A DNA stretch of 64,000 nt from the NCBI RefSeq assembly GCF_902167635.1, contig NZ_CABHMS010000009.1, positions 248,001 to 312,000 of the forward strand, in the 5' to 3' direction. The position numbers and the translations under genes are program-made. The DNA is from Chitinophaga vietnamensis. Its GTDB lineage: Bacteria > Bacteroidota > Bacteroidia > Chitinophagales > Chitinophagaceae. The notes beneath the pieces were generated by a model. The model was not told the origin of the DNA, made no database searches, and saw only the letters and a program-made list of their open reading frames with translations. Positions 23,454-32,500 of the stretch are shown in pieces (position 1 is the first letter of the stretch; every line of letters starts with the position of its first letter).

Positions 23454-25574
23454 TTACAAGATCCTCACTTCACAGCGGCGGTTCACGCCCTGTACCTTTA
23501 TGAACAGCTCCCTGTCGGCTGCCAGGGAATATTGTTTGGCGATCATCACCGGTTTCGTAGAGCCGTAATAGTTAACCCGGATACGGTCCGGATCCACTCC
23601 CCTGCTGCGCAGGCATTCCTGTATGTATACGGCGCGGTTCCTCGACAATGCCAGGTTATATTTCTCTGCGCCGATCACATCGGTGTGGCCATTGATCAGG
23701 ATGAGGCGTTGCGGATGCGCTTTCCATACCTGGAAGATGGAATCCAGCTTGCGCCATTCCCGGTCTTGCGGCACATACGAGTTGAGATCGAAATAGATCA
23801 CCCCGGGGATATGCCACAATACCCCGGCTACTTTGGCGAGGCTGTCGCCTTTCTGGGTAGCGGGATTCGGGTTTTCAGGCTGGCGCCATCCGATCCTGTC
23901 GGGAGCGGCATTGGCGCTGCGGCTGTCGCTGAAGGCGGCGGGCGCGGCTTGCGCGGCCGCTGCTGTTGGCGCTGTTACAGTGTTCACGGTATTTTGCCAG
24001 GGAATGATCTCTGGTGAGCTGTTCACGGGTTCATCGGCATAGTCCGCAACCGGGCGCTCGTTGTTGGCAATAACGGGCTCGGCTACACGTTTCACAGGCA
24101 CAGGTAAAGGCTGCTGAACGGAATCATTTGAGATGTTGTCGTAGCGCTTGTCTCCTACTAAAGTCTGCTGACGGCGATCATCCGTCTGGTTCATCGTATA
24201 GGGCACTTTATCGTCATCTTTCAGCGGCTTGCCGGGATCGGGCAGGTCCAGCTGTTTCAAAGGATTTTTCTTCAGGTTGAGCACATAAATATGATCATTG
24301 TCGTGCACACCGGAGCGGTCAGAGGTAAAGTACAACAGCCGCTTATTCACATCCAGCACGGGATTCAGGTCATCGAACTGTGTATTCACCGGGTAAGGCA
24401 GATGCGCCACCCCTTCTTCCGGTTTCTTCACATTGATCACAAATATATCTTGTCCGCCAAAACCTTGCAGACCATTGGAAGAGAAAAATAACTGGTCTCC
24501 GGATACGAACGGATAAAGTTCATTACCATTGGTATTCACCGCAGGACCCATATTTACCGGCGCTTTCCACCGCTTCTCTTCCTTGTCCCAGTCGGTATAG
24601 TAGATGTCTGTTCCGCCATAACCGCCGGGCATATCGGATGCAAAGTACAAACGTTTCCCATTCGGAGCAACAGATGGATGCAGGAAAGAATAGTTATCTG
24701 CATTTTTCCCGATCTTCACCGGCACGGGTTTGCTCCAGTTGTCGTGCTCCGGCTGATAAGTGGCCTGGAGCAACTGGGTATTGTTGTTATAATTGATATA
24801 GGAATTTTTCTCGTTCTTCACCGCATCGAAACGATTGGAAGTATAGATCACTTTTTTACCATGATCGAAGAAAGAGGCCGGCCCTACTTGCAGTACGCCT
24901 TTCAGGCTGTTGCTGAAGGGTTCTACGCCATCTTCCGACACCATGTATAATTTTGAATTGGTGTAGAACGACTGTGCATCGTTCTTTTTAAAATCATTCG
25001 ACAGAAATACGATGTTGTCGTTATACAATGCCAGTCCGTACTGATACCCCGGAAGGTTCAGCCGTAAACTGTCTACCCGCACATTCCGCATGGAATCGCG
25101 GTTAAAGAAAGTGTAGTAGTTCGTCAGTGATTCCTGCAGGTTGGTGAAACGTGCGTTATTCTTGTAGTTCTTCGCATAGGTTTCGGCCACTTCTTTGGCT
25201 TTGAGCACGCGGCCGGTGCGCTTCAGCAGGTCCATGTAATTGGTCACATCGCTTACCAGCACATCATTGCCGGGTTTGTACAGCAGCTCATCATAGAGGC
25301 TGAGCGTTTTTTCGAACTGCCGTGTTTCAAAATAGATGCGCGCCAGCTGCAGCTTGGCCGCGCGTAATACTTCTTCTCTTCCGCCGTTGTTGATCACGTC
25401 ATTGCACAGGCTCACTGCATGCTCATATTCCTGTCTTTTGAACAGGCGGTCCGCACGCCTTACTTTGGCCATGCCATTTCCGCCTGTATGATCTTTCACG
25501 AATGCACAGGAAACAAACAGGATTACCGTACTCAGGAAAAGTATGAAGTTTCTAAAAGTTAGCATACGATCCAT
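23454..25574 (-). CDS. OmpA-family lipoprotein with TPR and PD40 propeller (T9SS-associated)
   Basis: A 706-residue envelope protein. MDRMLTFRNFILFLSTVILF with V-S-C-A gives a lipoprotein signal; the ATG at 25565 is an alternative start. Tetratricopeptide-like helices (residues about 30-150) are followed by a PD40/WD40-like propeller (HPSVAPNGKRLYFASDMPGG, NELYPFVSGDQLFFSSNGLQ, NPVLDVNKRLLYFTSDRSG) and a low-complexity linker. The C-terminal OmpA domain binds peptidoglycan (VIYFDLNSYVPQ, LILINGHTDVIGAEKYNLAL, LSRNRAVYIQECLRSRGVDP). The architecture resembles PorE-type T9SS anchors. Its place next to a PorP/SprF gene and a T9SS-dependent adhesin supports that role. Confidence 0.88.
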   Translation of the reverse strand: MDRMLTFRNFILFLSTVILFVSCAFVKDHTGGNGMAKVRRADRLFKRQEYEHAVSLCNDVINNGGREEVLRAAKLQLARIYFETRQFEKTLSLYDELLYKPGNDVLVSDVTNYMDLLKRTGRVLKAKEVAETYAKNYKNNARFTNLQESLTNYYTFFNRDSMRNVRVDSLRLNLPGYQYGLALYNDNIVFLSNDFKKNDAQSFYTNSKLYMVSEDGVEPFSNSLKGVLQVGPASFFDHGKKVIYTSNRFDAVKNEKNSYINYNNNTQLLQATYQPEHDNWSKPVPVKIGKNADNYSFLHPSVAPNGKRLYFASDMPGGYGGTDIYYTDWDKEEKRWKAPVNMGPAVNTNGNELYPFVSGDQLFFSSNGLQGFGGQDIFVINVKKPEEGVAHLPYPVNTQFDDLNPVLDVNKRLLYFTSDRSGVHDNDHIYVLNLKKNPLKQLDLPDPGKPLKDDDKVPYTMNQTDDRRQQTLVGDKRYDNISNDSVQQPLPVPVKRVAEPVIANNERPVADYADEPVNSSPEIIPWQNTVNTVTAPTAAAAQAAPAAFSDSRSANAAPDRIGWRQPENPNPATQKGDSLAKVAGVLWHIPGVIYFDLNSYVPQDREWRKLDSIFQVWKAHPQRLILINGHTDVIGAEKYNLALSRNRAVYIQECLRSRGVDPDRIRVNYYGSTKPVMIAKQYSLAADRELFIKVQGVNRRCEVRIL

Positions 25575-25595
25575 GATTGATGAATAGTTATTTTG

Positions 25596-26507
25596 TTAGA
25601 AATATCTTGGCGCTACCACTTTCCATTTCGACCAGGCGAAGCGATAGTTTACCATCAGCTCGTGCGATACGGTTTGCGCGCCCTTCAGGTTCGATTGCGT
25701 GGGCGTATCATACGAATAGCCGATCTGCAGGTTTTTGGTGGCCTGCACCTGCACCAGGCCTGTCACGGTTTTTTCAGAACGCCAGGAAGCGCCCAGCCAT
25801 ACCAGGTTTTTCAGCAGTATATTGGCATTGAGGTCGTATTGTACCCCACTGCCTTTTACCGCACGGATCAAAATGTTCGGCTTGATCTTTACCGCATCAT
25901 TGATCGTGAAGAGATAAGCAGTTTGCAGATAGTAATGCGATTGCACCGCTACTTTATTTACACTGTTGCCCAGGTCAAAACTTTTGAAGGTGGGAGAAGA
26001 GACGCCCACAAAGAAATGATCGGTGAACAGCATGAAACCGAAGCCCACATCCGTTTTCCAGTAACTCTGGTTTTTTGCAAATACAGGATCGGAAGTGTTG
26101 AGCGCCCAGTTATCTTCCTTGTACTGCGATACGCCTCCTTTGATACCCATCGCCAGGTACAGCTTCTCATTCAGTTTCACACGCTGCGATACATTGAAGT
26201 TGACCTGCGTTTGTGAGTTCACCGTGATCTTTTCATTCATCAGCGAAAAACCCAGGCTGGTATTGGTGGCCTTCACAGGCGTATAAAATGAGGCCGTAGC
26301 CGTTTTAGGTGCACCATCCACGCCCACCCACTGGTTGCGGCCCACAGCCGTGAGGCTGGACGACTCGTCCATAGAAGGATACGCAGGGTTGATCACCATG
26401 TTGTTGAACATATATTGCGAGTAGATAGGCTCCTGCTGCGCCTGCACTTTCGCGCCGCAACAGCAGATGACCACTATACCTAGCGCTTTTATGATGTACT
26501 TTTTCAT
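25596..26507 (-). CDS. PorP/SprF-family type IX secretion outer-membrane protein
   Basis: A roughly 303-residue outer-membrane barrel. The start at 26507 (MKKYIIKALGIVVICCCGAK) gives the signal peptide. The diagnostic family motif appears right after it: QEPIYSQYMFNNMVINPAYP. Repeated strands such as TVNSQTQVNFNVSQRVKLNE and KLYLAMGIKGGVSQYKEDNW follow. PorP/SprF proteins carry type B-CTD cargo through T9SS and keep it on the surface, as SprF does for SprB in Flavobacterium. The gene begins 14 bp after the giant adhesin gene, which has a type B C-terminal domain, so the adhesin is the likely cargo. Confidence 0.95.
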   Translation of the reverse strand: MKKYIIKALGIVVICCCGAKVQAQQEPIYSQYMFNNMVINPAYPSMDESSSLTAVGRNQWVGVDGAPKTATASFYTPVKATNTSLGFSLMNEKITVNSQTQVNFNVSQRVKLNEKLYLAMGIKGGVSQYKEDNWALNTSDPVFAKNQSYWKTDVGFGFMLFTDHFFVGVSSPTFKSFDLGNSVNKVAVQSHYYLQTAYLFTINDAVKIKPNILIRAVKGSGVQYDLNANILLKNLVWLGASWRSEKTVTGLVQVQATKNLQIGYSYDTPTQSNLKGAQTVSHELMVNYRFAWSKWKVVAPRYF

Positions 26508-26521
26508 AGGTATCAACTTGT

Positions 26522-29500
26522 TTAACGTTTGATGACAATGTAGCCCGTATACCTTTCCGTTTTACCATTGGTACGTACCTCGATCACATAGAAGTAAGAA
26601 CCATCCGGCACCTCTTGTCCCGAGCTGCCGCCGGTATTGGCATGGCCGTCAAAGTTGTTGGACTTGTTATCGTAGTTGTTTGTTTTGAAGACAGTGCCGC
26701 CCCAACGGTTGAAGATCACCACCTTGTTATCCGGATATTTATTGATGTTCTCAATGTACATCACCTCATTACCCATGCCATCATGATTCGGCGAAATACC
26801 AGGATACACGCGGATCTTGCCATCTACCCCATCTACATAATTGAGCTGGCGGTTTTTGTCGAGATAGAACCTGCTCACGGAATCCGGTACGCCATCGTTG
26901 GCAGAATCCAGGTCGAGGAAGTTGGGGATACCATCTCCATCGCTGTCATCATCCCAGGGGTTACCATTGTGGTTGATATCTTCCTGGTCATTGGTCAAAC
27001 CATCGCCATCGGTATCACAAGGGCCGCACATCGGATCATCATTGAGGATCACACCGGTGGCCTTTACAGGATCAGTGAGTGTGGGCGTATTCTGGCCGGA
27101 AGGCACAGATACCGTCATCATATGTACAATGAACGACTGATCCATTTCAAACACGGTATCACCAATCATGCGCACAGTGAGCGTACCTTCCGACGCCATC
27201 GGCGGGATGATAGTTTGTGTGATGTTATCTTCGAAATCCTTACCAGGTATGGCTTTGTAGCTCATGAAAGGCATCTCGGTACCATTGGTATCTTCTTCAA
27301 ACACATAGTTCACCGTGATCGGGCGCGAGCTCTTCCGGCTCATCTTCAGTTTGAAGTCGAGCGGCAGGCGTTCACCGAGGTTACCTTCTTTCGCAGAGAA
27401 TTTAAGCGCAGCGAAAGAGATGCTCAGCGGATCATTATCTGTAATCGCTACCTGTGCAACATTATTGGCGCCGGCTGTATACAGCGGCGTACTGTTGCTG
27501 CCATTATAAGGCAGGATCGTCGCCTTCAGGAATCCGTTATCATCATTTACGTCATTATCAGTAACGGTGATGGTAAAGGTGTACTGCGTTTGCATAGCGG
27601 GCAGGTTCACCGTAAGAACGTTACCGGAGAGCGTACCGGCGCTGGTGGCGAAGCTGCGGGCCGAATCCTGATCGATCTGCAGGCGTACCGGCACATCGGA
27701 CTTGGCGCGGGTAGGCGAGTTGAACGTAAACTGTATCGCGTCGCCTTCTACCGCTGTGGCAACGGCGCTGGCGATATTGAGCACCAGCGTGTCGTTATCG
27801 TGGATGATCACATCGGCGGTGGATTGTGAAGAGATAGGCCAGGTCACGCCTGCGAGCGTGCTGCTCACCGTCTTCAGTTGCAGTTGCACATTTTCATCTC
27901 CCTCTACGATATTATCATCTATCGGATTCACTGTTACAATCGCTTCATGCTGGCCCGCCGGGATGGTAACGCTGCCACCCAGTTTTTGATAACGTACATC
28001 GGGCGTAGCGCTGCCGCCAACGGTATAATTCACAGTTACATCTTTCACGGCAGAGAGCTGCGTATCTGTGAAGCGGATGCGGAAAGCGCCTTGTGTGGCC
28101 GGTTCGGCGGCATCTTTTACTTTTTCCACGAGCATCTGGCGGGCAAGGGCTTTAGGGCCGGTAGCGTCGCTCTCATCATCATGTACCGTCACTATTACGG
28201 TATCTGCTTCGTTGACGTTGAAGCCGATGAACTTGTTGAAACGTTTCATCTGTGCCAGCATCAGGGCGGCTTTCACCTGCTCATCGCCTTCTATCACATA
28301 GTTATCGATCACATTAACGGGAACGGATACACTGGTTTTACCGGCAGGTATCGTTACCGATGTGGGTATAGGTGCAATATTGGTGGTACCTGCGATGCTG
28401 CTAACGTAGAACACTACTTTCACATCGGCGGCGGCGGTGTCGGTACCGGGCAGGCTGAACACGAAACTGCCATTGGTGGCGGGTTCCGCGGCATCGCTGC
28501 CTTTGGTAAGTATTACGCGCATATCGCCGGTTTCAGGGATCAGCACCGCGGCAGGCTGTTGCAGCGTATAGGCAAAGCTGCCGGGTTGCAGTGCGGCTTT
28601 GAACACCAGCTGCTCATCGCCTTCGAGTGCATGATCGTTGATGGCGTTCAAAGTATAAGTAAGGCTATGCGTGCCCGCCGGCAGTTTCACCTGCGCCGGC
28701 ATGCCGCTGTAATCTGCATCATCAGCGGTAGATGAAGGATCACGGGCAATATTGATGATGATATCTTCTGAGGATACAATCTGATCGGCAGTGAAGCCAA
28801 CAGTTACCTGGCTGCTATGGCCTTCCATCAGGGAAGTAGAATCGATCTTCACCGCGAGTTGCAGATTGGCGGGATCGCGGCGGGTAGCATCATCTATCGT
28901 CAGGTCTATATGATCGCTTGTAAGGCCCGGATAGTTTTGAGATACAGCTACAAGGCGCAGCAACTCATCCGGCTCAATTACCTTGTCTGCCACCGCAGTA
29001 AAGGAGAACTGTACTGCTGATTGACCCGCAGGTATCACCACTGTTGAAGGCAGGCCGCTGACATCTGTTGCTTTGGCGGCAGATGCAGGGTCTATCGATA
29101 TGCCTACGGCGATATCCCGGTTACAGGTCACGCCAGGCGCCAGGCTCACCTGCAGGGTGTAGCTGTTGCCTTCAAGCACATGTGTGCCGGTGGTGATGCC
29201 GGTCAGCTTCAGCACATTGTACAGCGGGTTCTCATGTGTCTTATCTCTGATGATCACCGTGGTATCACGTACCGGCATATTTATATCTCCGGTATTTCCC
29301 TGAACGATCAGGCTTTCGTTATCTTCCAGTACCAGGTCGCTGTAGGCGCTCACGAGCGTAGACGAAGCCGTTTCATTATCTCCCGGGTTCATCGTAATAG
29401 ATGCAGGCAATGCGCTGTGATCGTTGGTGGTGGCCGTAGATGCCGCGCCTTTGTTGAGGTTCACCGTGATCAGCCTGCCCGCTTGCCAGCCATTCGGCAA

Positions 29501-32500
29501 TTGCACAGAGAGCTTCGTGCCGGCGCCACCTTCATCAATACTGTCTGGCGTAGCCTTGATCAATATCGGCGATGGCAAGGGATATTGTTTATCAGTAATC
29601 GTATAGTCGAGCGGGTTAATCGTGAATGTAGAGATGCCATCTGTTGCAGTAGCCGGGATATTCAGTGTTTCCGGCCCTTCTACGAGATTATCGTTCAACA
29701 GGTCCAATACGATTACCGTGTCTTTGTTATAGATGATGGCGTTAGGAAGATTATAATCTGCGCCTGATTGTGCGGTGCCATTACGCGGTTGCAGGGTAAT
29801 GTTGATGGGCACTTCTGTTGTTACGCCGGTAGGCAGGGTAACATTCAGGTTTACTTTATCGCCTTCCTTATAAGGTGCAGGCGTTTGTGCGGCTACGCTC
29901 AAAGTAGTATTGGCGGCCGATGCGCGCGTCATATCCTTGATAGTCAGCGGCACATTATTGACCACAAACGGGGCGGCAGCGCCATCGAGTATATAAGATT
30001 TATCTCGTTCCAATACCAGGTCGGTATTGGCTTTCAGCACGCCGGCGAATGTTTGTGAATGGGTGGCGGCTGGCAATACCAGCTGGGTAGTGGTAAGCGT
30101 AGCATCGCTATTGCCGGCCACAGAAGCCGCATCCCTGCTGAGGGTAACGGTGATCGGCGTTTTGGAAACATAAGAACCTGCCAATGATATCGTGATATCC
30201 GCACTGCTGCCTTCCGGCACTATGCTGATATTGGAGCTCATCGTCATCTGGTTGGCGCCTGGCTGGTTGATGGTATTATCTGCCACCGTGATGGTATCGG
30301 GCCGCACTTTTATATTATTATCTGAAGTGGAGCCGGTAACAATGATGGTACCGCCGTCGCCCAGCATATTGTTGGCAAAGGCGGTGATGGTGGCCGGTGT
30401 TGCTGCGGTCTGACCTTTCTTGATCACGAAAGTGCCCGGCACGGCGGAGTGGTCAGTATTGGCCAAAGTGGAAGCGGCATCTTTTATAACGTTAACGCTT
30501 ATATCAAAACCGGCGATCCAGTTATTAGGCAAGGTAACGTTAAGCGCGGTCTGGTCGCCTTCCTTGATAGAGGCCGGCGTAGCGGTGAGTTGCAATGTTA
30601 CCGGGTATTGCGCATCAATGATCGTCACATCTGCGGCGCCAATGGTATACACATAAGCGCTGCCATCGGTCACGGAAGGCGCAACATGGATGGTTTCCGG
30701 CCCTTCTACGATATTATCGGTCTTGATCACCAGCGGCACATGTACCGTATCGCCGGAAGAGAGTGTAGCCGTTGCCGGTAGTGTATAGTCTGCGCCGGCT
30801 GTGGCGGTACCGGAGGTGCTGAAGTTGATCGTCAGCGGGATTTCGGTGGTTACGCCTGCCGGCAAACTGATGATATAATCATTGCTGGCGCCTTCTGCCA
30901 GCTGCTGTGTAGCAGGGGCAATGGTGAGCGCCCTGTTGGCAGCTACCTGGCGCGTCATATCTTTAATGATGAAAGAAGCAGATGCTACGGTGTAATTGGC
31001 TGCCGTACCATCGATGATCAGCTGTTCATCATTTTCAATGATCTTATCCTGTAAAGCATTGATCACCGTAAACGGCGTAGTGGTATTGTTGGTGAATTTT
31101 GGTAATACAATGTTAGGTGACCTGAAACTGAAGTCAGTTGCGGATGCCGCAGAACCAGTGTTGCGTGAAAGCGCAATGCTCACATCTTTGGCAGAGGTAA
31201 TGCCAGCGGGCAACGACAATACAAATCGGGTACTGTCGCCTTCATTCAGCGGGTCCGTTTGCGCCGTCATCGTGATCTTGTTACTGCCCGGCGAAGTGAT
31301 CCTCGTTTTATCTGCAATGCTCAATTTCAGGCTGTCGCCCGTCGCAATATTCGGGTCCGCACTGGCCAGCGTTATGATTACATAGGAGTCATCATCAAGT
31401 ACCGTATTGGCAGGCGCGGTGATCGCCACCGGCAGCGATGCATTTTTACCGGCAGGGATGGTGATGGTTGCCGGCAACGCAGTGTACGCGCCATTAGCGG
31501 CAGTGGTTGTAAGGCCCTTGCCTATATTAAAAGTGAAATCTTTACCGGCGATCAATCCTCCCGGGAAAGCCACGGTGAGATTGGTACCGGTGGTATTGCC
31601 TTCATCAATGCTGTTGGTAGTAAGCTGCAAGGTCACCGGTGTGGTCAGCGGATAGTTTGCATCTTTGATGATCAGGGTAGTATCCTTCACGGTGAAAGCC
31701 GTGCTGGTGCCATCTGTTACGGTAGCGCTCAGGATCAGGGTCTGATCGCCATCGATCCGGTTATCGGTCGGCACATTCAGGTCAAAGTTGGCAGCGTGAT
31801 TGGTGATGGTCAGCGATTGCGGCGTCAGCGTATAGTCGGTACCGTAAGTGGCGGTGCCGCTGTAAGTAAGGTTGACGGTGATCGGCACTTCTGTTGTCAC
31901 ATTATCAGGCAGGGAAGCGCTGAAATGATACAGGTTGCCTTCCTTGATTTGTGTAACTGCGGGATCCTTCTTAAAGGAGATGACCGTATTAGCCGCATTG
32001 AGGCGGGTCATATCTTTTATCTTGAAAGCGGCAGATGTGATCGTGTAATTTGGTGCAGTACCGTCGATGATCAGCTGTTCGTCTGTTTCCAGCACCAGGT
32101 CTGATGTTGCAGTAACAACGGTGTAATCAGTGAGCGCGCTGTTCAGGCCCTTGCGCAGAACGATGTTCGGCTGGTTCAGCGTGAAATCCGCCGCGGTAGC
32201 CACAGAGGCCGGGTTGGCCGCTAAACTGATCTGAATATCTTTCGCTGAAGTAATGCCTGTTGGCAAGGCGATCTGGAATTTCGTACTGTCTCCTTCGTTC
32301 AGCAGTGCGGTTTGTGCCGTCAGCGTGATCTTGTCGCTGCCAGGTGAGGTACTTCTTGTTTTATCCGCGATCACCAGTTTGAGGCTGTCGCCTGTTTTGA
32401 TGTTCACATCCGGATGCGAGAAATTGATCACCAGCATGGAACTGTCATCCAGCACGAGGTTAGCCGGCGCTGTGATCTTCACCGGGGCAGAGGCATTTTG